Virus record (IMG/VR): IMGVR_UViG_3300030085_001709 | Location: 1 to 24,275 of that record | Source of the DNA: a virus | Reading direction: 5' to 3' (one strand) | DNA: 24,275 nucleotides | Shown here: in pieces, positions 1-7,007 of the stretch | Numbering within the stretch: the first letter of the stretch is position 1 | How the letters are laid out: each line of letters opens with the position of its first letter | Notes under the pieces: generated by a model | Database searches by the model: none | Told to the model about the DNA's origin: nothing | The model's input: only the letters and a program-made list of their open reading frames with translations | Position numbers and translations under genes: made by a program

Positions 1-486
1 TATTGCACCTAAACTTTCGCAATTGTCTTCTATTATTAGTAATTTATGTTTGTCTGCAATTTGTTTAATTCGTTTATAGTCGCAAGAGTTACCTAATAAG
101 TTAACAGCAAATATAGCTACTGTATCAGGACCTATAGCGTCTTCTATTTTATCAACATCTATGTTTAATGTGTCTAAATCAACATCAACAAAATTAGGCA
201 TAAAATGATTTTGTAATAAGGGAAAATATGTTGTTGACCATGATACAGCTGGCACTATAACATCGCCGTGTAGTTGGTCTTTGTTTACTAATAATGACCA
301 CATTAATAAGTTTGCCGTACTGCCTGAATTTACCATAACAGCATACTCAACACCAAAGTGTTTTGCAAACTCTTTTTCAAACTGTGCTACTTTCGGACCC
401 ATTGTATAGCGACCACTATCAATGACATCTTGTATTGCTTGTAGCTCTTCTTTATCCCAAGTATCACTTGACAAACTATATTTCAT
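1..486 (-). CDS. ColD/DegT-type PLP-dependent sugar enzyme (C-terminus outside window)
   Basis: The N-terminal 162 residues of a fold-type I PLP enzyme of the DegT/DnrJ/EryC1/StrS family are visible; the rest lies off the left edge. Motifs are SGSTANLLM (residues ~54-62, PLP phosphate loop), VPAVSWSTTY, NLLGN, and EDNCESLGA near the edge, in which D154 would contact the PLP ring nitrogen. The N-terminus (STWD...IQDVIDS...TMG) and EDNCES resemble ColD, the GDP-4-keto-6-deoxymannose 3-dehydratase of colitose synthesis, more than ordinary sugar aminotransferases. ColD/RfbH enzymes replace the catalytic Lys with His, but that residue lies outside the window, so dehydratase versus aminotransferase is undecided. 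The ATG follows AAGGAGAT with good spacing. It lies 9 bases downstream of asnB, consistent with nucleotide-sugar or surface-glycan work. Confidence 0.88.
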   Translation of the reverse strand, partial: MKYSLSSDTWDKEELQAIQDVIDSGRYTMGPKVAQFEKEFAKHFGVEYAVMVNSGSTANLLMWSLLVNKDQLHGDVIVPAVSWSTTYFPLLQNHFMPNFVDVDLDTLNIDVDKIEDAIGPDTVAIFAVNLLGNSCDYKRIKQIADKHKLLIIEDNCESLGAI

Positions 487-495
487 AATATCTCC

Positions 496-2370
496 TTACA
501 TATTCATATTAAAAACTTTATACCAAATCGCAAAATTTAATATTGTAAATAATTCTTTTTGAGCTTTTTCACCTTCGTTAGGTTTCATTTGAGGATTACC
601 AGATAAATCTGTTCCCATTTCCCAACCAGAGTTACACAAATATTTATCCCATATCATAGGTTCTGTATATTCAAATATATCCATGATTTCAGGATTGTTT
701 AATGTTTCATAAACAAAATGTCTTAATCTCATTTGATGAGGGTGACCATCATTAGCAGGATGAGATTTATTACCAATCAACATTTCATCTGTTGGAAATC
801 TCCAACCCGTTTTACCTCTCATAATTATTGATAAAGGTAATACATCTTTATAAGCCTCTTTTAGTAATGGTTTATTATGTAATGACCAGTTGCCTTTTAA
901 AAATGAATCGTTAACTTTATATGCACTTGGTATAGACATTACAAAGTTTTTAAAATGATTCATTAACATAGGAAATCTTCCTTCCATACTATGTGCCATA
1001 CCTAACTTATCATTTCTAATTAAAAAATCTTCAGCAAGTGTATTTAAACATTCGTATCTCATAAAATCATTTAACTTTTCATTTGAATCAAGACCTATTT
1101 GCTTATCTGGAAACCAATCTTCTAAATATTCTATTTGTTGATTATGACTTTTCCATATATCTGGATTTTTTAACTGTCTGTGATTAGCACATAGAGCTTT
1201 TAATTTTGTATGCCAATTAGGAACTCTATGATGTTTGTAACCTGCAAGTATTTCATCACCGCCATCACCACTTAATGTAACTGTTACACCTTCTTTTTTA
1301 ATTCTTTTATTAGTAACATAATATGACGGCAAACTTTTACTTTGTCTAGGTTCTTCTAATGCCAATAGTGTAGCCTCAGCGTTATCTATGTATTCTTGAT
1401 TTGTGCATTTAACTGAATGAAATGGTGCTCTGTGTTCTTCTGCTATTTTTCGTGCTAAGTTATGGTCTTCATTTAATCTACTTGTTTTTAAAATTAAATC
1501 AAAACAAGTTGAAAAACATTTTGTATCTTTCTTTTTAGGTATCTCCATAAATATAGATGTACTATCAATACCACCACTTAAAAATAAACCTATCTCTCGC
1601 CTACCCATTAATGACATCATTACTGATTCATGTAATCTTTGTTTTATCAAAACATTAAAATCTTCTGGCACTCTAAATGGCTCATCGGACAGTTTCATAT
1701 GGTTCCAAATATCTTGACCTGGTATTGGTAAGTTATTAATGTTTACACTATCTGTTTTATCAGTTGCAACATTATAAGTCATAACTTCACCAGGTATAAA
1801 CTTTCTAATACCTTTAAATAGTGTTAGATATCCTGAATTATAACCTTGTTTGTAATAATGACCTAAACCTTCTTTATCTACTTTTCTTTCAAAACCTAAT
1901 TTAAGTAAACTTTTTATTTCTGATGAAAAAGCAAACTTGCCTCCTACTTTACCCCAATATAATGGCTTTGCACCATTTCTATCTCTTGCTAAAATTAATT
2001 CTTTTGTTGTTTTATTATAACAGGCAAATGCGAACATACCATCTAGTTTATATACAAACTCTTTACCGTGTTCTTTTATACCTCTAATTAAAACTTCTGT
2101 ATCTGTGTCGGTTTTACAAGATGTTTTTAATGTCTTTTGTAATTCTTTGTAGTTGTAAATTTCACCATTGTAAACCAATATTAAGTCTTCATAATAAAAT
2201 GGTTGTTTACCATTTTCAACAGTATCTACAATTGATAATAAATTATGACCTAAAGTTATATCATCTGAAATCCATTTATCAGAACCATCAGGTCCTCTAT
2301 GATGAGCCTCACATAACATTTCATTTATTTTTTCTTCTGATGGCCAACAAAATCCATGTATCGCACACAT
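496..2370 (-). CDS. asnB: asparagine synthetase (glutamine-hydrolysing), AsnB-like
   Basis: This is a 624-aa AsnB-type amidotransferase, which transfers glutamine-derived ammonia to an adenylated carboxylate (aspartate in AsnB). The N-terminal class II glutaminase has Cys2 as nucleophile (MCAIHGF), RGPDG (~25-29), GHNLLSIVD (~41-49), YNGEIYNY (~67-74) and RDRNGAKPLYW (~129-139). The synthetase domain has the PP-loop SGGIDS at 265-270 and LSGDGGDE at 366-373. Both half-sites look intact and the length is near the family norm. The upstream gene's TAA directly abuts this ATG, and AAGAGGT gives a ribosome binding site. Next to a ColD/DegT enzyme it may amidate a sugar acid in glycan assembly, as AsnB homologues in O-antigen clusters do; amidation of a peptide or free Asn supply are alternatives. 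The substrate cannot be read from sequence. Confidence 0.95.
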   Translation of the reverse strand: MCAIHGFCWPSEEKINEMLCEAHHRGPDGSDKWISDDITLGHNLLSIVDTVENGKQPFYYEDLILVYNGEIYNYKELQKTLKTSCKTDTDTEVLIRGIKEHGKEFVYKLDGMFAFACYNKTTKELILARDRNGAKPLYWGKVGGKFAFSSEIKSLLKLGFERKVDKEGLGHYYKQGYNSGYLTLFKGIRKFIPGEVMTYNVATDKTDSVNINNLPIPGQDIWNHMKLSDEPFRVPEDFNVLIKQRLHESVMMSLMGRREIGLFLSGGIDSTSIFMEIPKKKDTKCFSTCFDLILKTSRLNEDHNLARKIAEEHRAPFHSVKCTNQEYIDNAEATLLALEEPRQSKSLPSYYVTNKRIKKEGVTVTLSGDGGDEILAGYKHHRVPNWHTKLKALCANHRQLKNPDIWKSHNQQIEYLEDWFPDKQIGLDSNEKLNDFMRYECLNTLAEDFLIRNDKLGMAHSMEGRFPMLMNHFKNFVMSIPSAYKVNDSFLKGNWSLHNKPLLKEAYKDVLPLSIIMRGKTGWRFPTDEMLIGNKSHPANDGHPHQMRLRHFVYETLNNPEIMDIFEYTEPMIWDKYLCNSGWEMGTDLSGNPQMKPNEGEKAQKELFTILNFAIWYKVFNMNM

Positions 2371-2778
2371 TTATTTTACCTCTTTATATAAATCAGCTAC
2401 GCTAGGTTCTTGTTCACCTTGCCACATTAATTTGTAACCAAGTTCTTTTGTATCATCACAAAACTCTAATAGTTTACAAAACTCATTCTTAAAATCTGTG
2501 TCTGCATGACTTTTTTCATGTTCTTCAAATGATGACCAATAAGTAATAATCGCAATATGATTACCCTCTGGTCCAAAATCACCTACTGAACCTTCATTAC
2601 TTACAAAACCAGCATATTCAAAAACTTGACCTGCTAAAAATCCTTTATATTTGTTTTTTACTATATTACACATTGTGCCTAGATGTTCTTCAACATCTGA
2701 TATTGAAACACCATCTTTTAGTTTTGCCACATTATATAACATAACACTATCAAAAGGCACTTTTATATCACTAAACAT
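2371..2778 (-). CDS. small ABM-like (dimeric alpha/beta barrel) protein, tentative
   Basis: A 135-aa protein when started at the ATG at 2778, which follows AAGAGGTG by 6 bases. A longer reading to 2826 (151 aa) has no ribosome binding site and would lie inside the 46-aa gene upstream, so the shorter start is preferred. The pattern HIAIITYWSSFEEHEKSH followed by a helix and ELGYKLMWQGE resembles antibiotic-biosynthesis-monooxygenase (ABM) ferredoxin-like barrels, which act as small cofactor-free oxygenases or heme-binding dimers. This is a pattern-level guess; no catalytic residue can be named. It overlaps the upstream gene by 8 bases and abuts asnB, so all are probably co-translated. Confidence 0.8.
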   Translation of the reverse strand: MFSDIKVPFDSVMLYNVAKLKDGVSISDVEEHLGTMCNIVKNKYKGFLAGQVFEYAGFVSNEGSVGDFGPEGNHIAIITYWSSFEEHEKSHADTDFKNEFCKLLEFCDDTKELGYKLMWQGEQEPSVADLYKEVK

Positions 2779-2911
2779 TTTTACACCTCTTACTATTTGG
2801 TTTTCTTTTACAACGATAAGTCCCATGACTTACTGTTTTTTGTACTTTAACTAATTTACCACTACCATTTCTTTTTGGTTGTGGTACAAATGGTATTGCT
2901 GACTTACTCAT
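2771..2911 (-). CDS. 46-aa basic peptide, unknown function
   Basis: A short gene encoding a strongly basic peptide that begins MSKSAIPFVPQPKRNGSG and ends CKRKPNSKRCKNV, with two Cys in the last 13 residues. GAGGTG lies 6 bases before the ATG. The start overlaps the preceding gene's stop as ATGA (2908-2911), and the stop overlaps the next gene's start by 8 bases, so it fills the gap exactly as a real gene would. There is no signal peptide or membrane segment. It lies a few genes downstream of a radical SAM-SPASM enzyme and a 2OG-Fe(II) oxygenase, so a modified-peptide precursor is conceivable but unsupported. A small nucleic-acid-binding protein is at least as likely from its charge. Confidence 0.72.
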   Translation of the reverse strand: MSKSAIPFVPQPKRNGSGKLVKVQKTVSHGTYRCKRKPNSKRCKNV

Positions 2912-3177
2912 TTTTTCACCTCACTAATAAACTCATCTAACCATTCTTCAAATTGTAATGCTGGTAAAGGTGTTCTATGCATATAAGTTTGTTCACCTAA
3001 ATCTCTACTAAATTTTCCGTTTGGTAATTTTTGTATTTGTTTTGGGACTTTTCTGTGTCGCCCTAACATAAATCTTCTAGTGCCAGGACCATAAGGTTTT
3101 ATTTCTGAATGTAATACAAAATATTCATCACCCAAAGAATCAACCTTTGCCAAAATTCTATTAAGAGTAGCTGCCAT
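2908..3177 (-). CDS. 89-aa conserved-looking phage protein, unknown function
   Basis: Not recognised. It is an 89-aa soluble, basic protein with a central stretch PYGPGTRRFMLGRHRKVP and an acidic C-terminal helix (LQFEEWLDEFISEVKK). The Arg/Lys-rich middle could contact nucleic acid, but no named motif is present. The ATG is preceded by AAGAGAT, which is encoded within the end of the 38-aa membrane-peptide gene one base upstream. Its stop overlaps the start of the 46-aa basic peptide as ATGA. Confidence 0.82.
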   Translation of the reverse strand: MAATLNRILAKVDSLGDEYFVLHSEIKPYGPGTRRFMLGRHRKVPKQIQKLPNGKFSRDLGEQTYMHRTPLPALQFEEWLDEFISEVKK

Positions 3178-3178
3178 T

Positions 3179-3295
3179 TTAAAATCTCTTATCTATAATT
3201 TTTTTTAATATATACAATGCTATGATAAGTATAATATAAATTATACCATCAAACCAAGGTATGTCATTTAATAATTCTGCTGTTATGTCTATCAT
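3179..3295 (-). CDS. 38-aa single-pass membrane peptide
   Basis: A 38-aa gene: acidic N-terminus (MIDITAELLNDIPWFDG), one hydrophobic segment of about 17 residues (IIYIILIIALYIL core), then a basic tail (KKIIDKRF). The charge layout predicts a single transmembrane helix with the basic C-terminus in the cytoplasm. GGTGAT precedes the ATG, the start overlaps the oxygenase stop as ATGA (3292-3295), and the stop lies one base before the next ATG. That tight packing argues for a real gene even though the peptide is tiny. A membrane anchor, a holin- or antiholin-like peptide, or a host-membrane effector are all possible; the sequence does not choose. Confidence 0.72.
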   Translation of the reverse strand: MIDITAELLNDIPWFDGIIYIILIIALYILKKIIDKRF

Positions 3296-3963
3296 TTTAA
3301 TATCACCACATTACATATTTGTCGGTGTACAAGTGAATTGACCTGCGTAACGCCGTGCCAACCATCTTCTACATTTTTAAATAAACAAGAGCGATTACCT
3401 ATCACACTTGTTGTTACTGATTTTTTAAAATCTTTTGGTTCAGGATTCATTTTTTTTACTTTTTTACCACGATAAAATATTGTTTTACCGCCAGATAAAT
3501 CTGTCCACTCATCAGGCATAAAATAAAATAAATGAGAACCTATTTTACCTAAACTATCTATATGAGGTGATACATCTAATCCACCTCTTGTTCTGTGAAA
3601 ATCAAATCTAAATTTAAAATCTTTACAGTCTAATGCTCTTCTAATAAATGATTTATATTGACCACTATTGTAGATAGTCATAATAAAATTTTGCCATATA
3701 GGTGGTAATTTATTTGGTTCTAGTAAATAATCATCAAAATATTTACTACCTTGTGTTTCGCCTATACAAAAAAATCTACGGCAATGTGGTCGTTGTCCAT
3801 GTTTTCTTTCTTCTGGAAATTCATCTTTAAATAAGTCATCACTTGGAAAATGTTTTAATAGACCTCTATAATATTTTGGCTGAATAAAATCTACAAAATT
3901 TGCATGAGGGCAAAACTCTGTATTATGCATATTATATTGTCCTTCTCTTGGTACTGTAATCAT
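3292..3963 (-). CDS. 2-oxoglutarate/Fe(II)-dependent oxygenase
   Basis: A 223-aa protein with a double-stranded beta-helix oxygenase signature: H134-x-D136 (SPHIDS) and distal H203 (GWHGV) as iron ligands, GGKTIFY between them, GNRSCLFKN before the distal His, and HRQICNVVI with R214 likely binding 2-oxoglutarate. The family couples 2OG decarboxylation to hydroxylation or related oxidation of a substrate, here unknown. Such genes are frequent in T4-like marine phages. The start overlaps the radical SAM stop as ATGA and GAGGT lies upstream; Met12 is a weaker alternative start. Its direct coupling to the radical SAM gene suggests the two act on the same product. Confidence 0.88.
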   Translation of the reverse strand: MITVPREGQYNMHNTEFCPHANFVDFIQPKYYRGLLKHFPSDDLFKDEFPEERKHGQRPHCRRFFCIGETQGSKYFDDYLLEPNKLPPIWQNFIMTIYNSGQYKSFIRRALDCKDFKFRFDFHRTRGGLDVSPHIDSLGKIGSHLFYFMPDEWTDLSGGKTIFYRGKKVKKMNPEPKDFKKSVTTSVIGNRSCLFKNVEDGWHGVTQVNSLVHRQICNVVILK

Positions 3964-4838
3964 TTTTTATGACCTCTAATATCACGCTTACATTTTATAC
4001 AAGGCGAACCTTCAACCCAATCAGCACTATTTATTCTTTTCTTAAAACCTTGATATTTTTCACTTGCATAATTTTTAAACAAGTTAGTTTCTTTTTTTAT
4101 ATCACCTATAACCCAATCTTTATGCAATTCAGGTGCAATCATATCACAGCACGCTGTCATACTGCCATCATATTCAATGTAAACACCTTTGTCCATACTT
4201 GTGCAAGGTTCTGTTCTTTTATAATTTAAATCTAAAACTGTACCTGCTCTATTCATACCATTTACCCAATAGTTTCTAGCGTGTATTGTAGATTTAATTT
4301 GAGGTAATTGATATCTAATCCAGTCTTTGTTTTTATGTTCATCTGGATTTATTGGTCTAACATTTATTTTTTTACATATTTTATTAATTCTTTTAAACAC
4401 TTCATTTTCATCATATGCAACGGCACCATTTTTCATATAAGCTTGTATCGCAATATGGTCTACATAACAATTTAATAATTCATCAATGTATTCTCTATTT
4501 AAATAATCTGAATTTGTATTAATACTAATTTTTGCTTTTGGTAAATAATAATTTACTAAACGACATCTTTCTAATATGTCCTCTTTGTGTGATAGTGGTT
4601 CATGGTATCTAGAAAAATCTATACGACCATCAAAATCTATCTCAGCTAACTGCTCTAAGATGTTTTGAAACATCAGTTTATCCATAAATTTTGTTTTCTT
4701 TTTATCTCTACGATTTACATCATCTCTAGACAATGGACAAAAATTACAAGTACGATTACAATAGTTATGAGTACCTATTTCAATAGATGTTATATTATCT
4801 TTAAATAATTTTCTTGCTACTGATTCTTTGTAGGCCAT
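3960..4838 (-). CDS. radical SAM enzyme with SPASM-like C-terminus
   Basis: A 292-aa protein. C27-x3-C31-x2-C34 (YCNRTCNFCP) is the canonical radical SAM 4Fe-4S motif, and the following sequence has a TIM-barrel-like pattern with INTNSDYL near residues 106-113. The C-terminus carries further Cys: C212, C230-C231 (YDGSMTACCD) and C280-x2-C283 (SPCIKCKRD), with GDI between them. This is the layout of SPASM/twitch auxiliary-cluster domains found in peptide- and sugar-modifying radical SAM enzymes. GAGAGGAT precedes the ATG. The ParB-like gene overlaps its start by 22 bases and its stop overlaps the oxygenase start. The substrate is unknown; peptide, protein and sugar substrates are all known for the family. 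Confidence 0.92.
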   Translation of the reverse strand: MAYKESVARKLFKDNITSIEIGTHNYCNRTCNFCPLSRDDVNRRDKKKTKFMDKLMFQNILEQLAEIDFDGRIDFSRYHEPLSHKEDILERCRLVNYYLPKAKISINTNSDYLNREYIDELLNCYVDHIAIQAYMKNGAVAYDENEVFKRINKICKKINVRPINPDEHKNKDWIRYQLPQIKSTIHARNYWVNGMNRAGTVLDLNYKRTEPCTSMDKGVYIEYDGSMTACCDMIAPELHKDWVIGDIKKETNLFKNYASEKYQGFKKRINSADWVEGSPCIKCKRDIRGHKK

Positions 4839-5221
4839 AATCCTCTCGCTATAAAAGTTTGTCTAACTATTTCATCTTTATGGTTTCTGTCGGTGACCAA
4901 GTATGCCTCAATTAAATCATAACCATTTTCTTTTGCCCACATAACCCTTTTGTTTCCTGTATGTACTGCAACACCAGGTATAAATTCACCTGTTGATTCA
5001 TTTCTAGGCCATCTATCATCTTTCATGGGTTGCCAATAGTTTTCTAAGTCTACAATAATAATAGGCCATATCATACCAACAGCTTCAACACTTTCTTTAA
5101 ACTGTGGCATTTTTTTCATGTTCCACTTTATTGGTGCTGTTAACATTAAATCATTTACAGGATATTCTATAACAGGCACAGGTGGATTAGGAACTCTTTG
5201 ATTAGCTTTTAATACTTTCAT
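4817..5221 (-). CDS. ParB/sulfiredoxin-fold protein
   Basis: A 134-aa protein from the ATG at 5221 (an in-frame GTG at 5227 would add two residues; neither has a strong ribosome binding site). The middle reads VAVHTGNKRVMWAKENGYD (~83-101), the ParB-like core in which a G-N-x-R loop is followed by a helix, preceded by a WPIIIVD strand. Phage ParB-fold proteins include nucleases, CTPase switches and sulfiredoxin-like proteins, so the activity is not assigned. It overlaps the RuvC-like gene by 20 bases and the radical SAM gene by 22 bases, implying coupled translation at the junction of the replication and modification blocks. Confidence 0.78.
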   Translation of the reverse strand: MKVLKANQRVPNPPVPVIEYPVNDLMLTAPIKWNMKKMPQFKESVEAVGMIWPIIIVDLENYWQPMKDDRWPRNESTGEFIPGVAVHTGNKRVMWAKENGYDLIEAYLVTDRNHKDEIVRQTFIARGLWPTKNQ

Positions 5222-5789
5222 GACCACATTTCATTATGTAATATGAATCTACTATATCAGATATAGGATTCACACATTTATTCACCTCAAATTCTTTCAT
5301 TAAATTTGTTTTTGTATGATTTGAAAAACACTCATACATTAATTCTTTATTTGCATTACCTTTTTCCGTTGCACATTTTTTTACAACACTAGGTACAATA
5401 ATATCATACTTAATTTTTTTTGCTCTTAAAAATGATTTTAATATGCCACCATTTTCAGCTATTTGAAATAATGCTTGACCTTTACTGCCGTATGAATAAC
5501 CCTCTATAAAAAGTTTTGTTGTTTTACTATTGTATAAACTAATATCACCATAGTTTCTTAAACAAGCATGAACCCAACTAGCTAAATTATTAAACCTCTC
5601 AATAGGGTCAGTCCATTCTTTATGTAAATGACCTGTTATATTATTTGTAATTTTACCTTCCCATTTTTTTTTACTGGTCAGGTAATAGAATTGGCAATTT
5701 TTGTAAGATGTATTACCATTTGATATGCATATTGCTGGTGAGTTTAAACTGTAATCAACACCCGCTATCATGTTCTTGTTCTTCATCAT
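5202..5789 (-). CDS. RuvC-fold Holliday-junction-type endonuclease
   Basis: A 195-aa RNase H/RuvC-fold protein. AGVDYSLNSPA gives the first catalytic Asp (D12), LFIEGYSYG the Glu (E96), and NPISDIVDSYY a pair D178/D181 with the same three-residue spacing as RuvC D138/D141. Between them are GQALFQIAENGGILK and VVKKCATEKGNANKELM, typical of RuvC/Cce1-like resolvases. The expected role is cleaving branched DNA during phage recombination or packaging. GGAG lies 9 bases before the first ATG. The start overlaps the 51-aa zinc-ribbon gene by 35 bases; starting at Met7 would shorten that overlap and keep all motifs. Confidence 0.85.
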   Translation of the reverse strand: MMKNKNMIAGVDYSLNSPAICISNGNTSYKNCQFYYLTSKKKWEGKITNNITGHLHKEWTDPIERFNNLASWVHACLRNYGDISLYNSKTTKLFIEGYSYGSKGQALFQIAENGGILKSFLRAKKIKYDIIVPSVVKKCATEKGNANKELMYECFSNHTKTNLMKEFEVNKCVNPISDIVDSYYIMKCGHESIKS

Positions 5790-5910
5790 CTATTTCAGCT
5801 CCACAAAAAGGACAGGTTGTAGGGTAGGATGGGTGTTCAATATCCCATTTAACCTCAAATTCAGTATCGCAATTTGAACACCATATTTCTATTTTTTGAT
5901 ATTCTTCCAT
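5755..5910 (-). CDS. 51-aa zinc-ribbon protein
   Basis: A short gene with two CxxC knuckles, CSNC (C11, C14) and CPFC (C33, C36), 18 residues apart, which form a rubredoxin/zinc-ribbon-like metal site. The tail is acidic (EIDDEEQEHD) and the last residue is Cys. The start overlaps the nrdB stop by one base (TAATG) and the stop lies 35 bases inside the RuvC-like gene. There is no strong ribosome binding site, so translation probably depends on nrdB termination. Such ribbons often mediate protein or nucleic-acid contacts; no partner can be read from the sequence. Confidence 0.8.
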   Translation of the reverse strand: MEEYQKIEIWCSNCDTEFEVKWDIEHPSYPTTCPFCGAEIDDEEQEHDSGC

Positions 5911-7007
5911 TATAATTTAAATTCCTTAAATGAATCTTTTTCTACATCTTGTTTAACACCACCAATTACATAACTTTCTATTTCAGTTTCTTGTGGTGCA
6001 TTTTGTAAACCTTTAGAATTTAACCAATGATTTACCCAAGGTAGAGGATTTGTTTTTTGTTCATACTTTGATTCAAGGCCAATGTTTCTCATTCTTTTGT
6101 TTGCCATATGTTCTACAAATCCGTGTAATAATTTTTCTGATAATCCTATCATAGAACCTTTTGTTAATAAGTAGGTTGCCCACCTTTTTTCTTCTTCTAC
6201 GGCGTCATCATACATTTTTACAATGTCATCTTTTGTATCTTCTATAACTTTTAGCATAACTTTATCATCTTCATGTTCACGATAATTATTAATTATTTTT
6301 TGAGATATAGCTAAATGTTTTGATTCATCTCTTGCAATAAAAGATATAATCTTAGCAGAACCTTCTAATTGTTTTAATTCGCCAAAAGCAAAACTACAAG
6401 CAAATGATACATAAAATCTTAGACCTTCTAATATGTTTACTGTGCATAATGCCAACCATAGTTTCTTTTTAAGTTCGTATTCATCTACATTTTGACCCAT
6501 TTGTTTTTTATATCCAATCTCAATTAAATCATCATATGCTTTGGTAACTGACTTTGCTCTTTCTTCTATCTTTTCATCTTCTATAATAGTGTCAAATACT
6601 TCATTAGGATTTGGGTACAGATTTTTTATAATATATGTGTAAGACCTAGAGTGTATAGTTTCCATAAAATCCCATGTTAAGATACATGATTCTAATTCTG
6701 GTAAACTTACAAATGGTAAAAATGCAAGAGCTGGTCCTCTACCTTGCACACTATCTAACATTGTTTGATATTTTAAGTTAGATGTAAATATAAATTTATG
6801 TTCAGGTCTTAATGCCTGATAATCATTTCTATCTTTTTGTAAAGATACTTCTTCTGGTCTCCAAAAGAAACCTAATTGTTGTTGTGTAAGTTTATCAAAT
6901 ATAGGATACTTAAATGTATCATATCTTTGTACTGCTAAATCTTTACCAAAAAACATTGGTTGTTTTGTAAAGTCTAATTTTTTTTCTTTGTTGAATACTG
7001 ATTTCAT
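5910..7007 (-). CDS. nrdB: ribonucleoside-diphosphate reductase class Ia, beta subunit
   Basis: A 365-aa R2 subunit that houses the diiron-tyrosyl radical for deoxynucleotide synthesis. From the ATG at 7007 the ligands are D85, E116, H119, E194, E228 and H231, with radical Tyr123 in SETIHSRSYT-like context (METIHSRSYTYI). Spacing matches E. coli NrdB (D84, E115, H118, Y122, E204, E238, H241). The C-terminus (KEFKL) would dock on NrdA. The ATG overlaps the nrdA stop as ATGA. An in-frame TTG at 7016 has GAGGAG at better spacing, but those bases also encode the NrdA tail, so the ATG is preferred. All ligands are intact, so the enzyme should be active. Confidence 0.97.
   Translation of the reverse strand: MKSVFNKEKKLDFTKQPMFFGKDLAVQRYDTFKYPIFDKLTQQQLGFFWRPEEVSLQKDRNDYQALRPEHKFIFTSNLKYQTMLDSVQGRGPALAFLPFVSLPELESCILTWDFMETIHSRSYTYIIKNLYPNPNEVFDTIIEDEKIEERAKSVTKAYDDLIEIGYKKQMGQNVDEYELKKKLWLALCTVNILEGLRFYVSFACSFAFGELKQLEGSAKIISFIARDESKHLAISQKIINNYREHEDDKVMLKVIEDTKDDIVKMYDDAVEEEKRWATYLLTKGSMIGLSEKLLHGFVEHMANKRMRNIGLESKYEQKTNPLPWVNHWLNSKGLQNAPQETEIESYVIGGVKQDVEKDSFKEFKL

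Noticed and set aside
2779-2826. Longer N-terminus for the ABM-like gene
   Set aside because: No ribosome binding site at 2826, and the stretch is better explained by the 46-aa gene; the ATG at 2778 has a well-placed AAGAGGTG.
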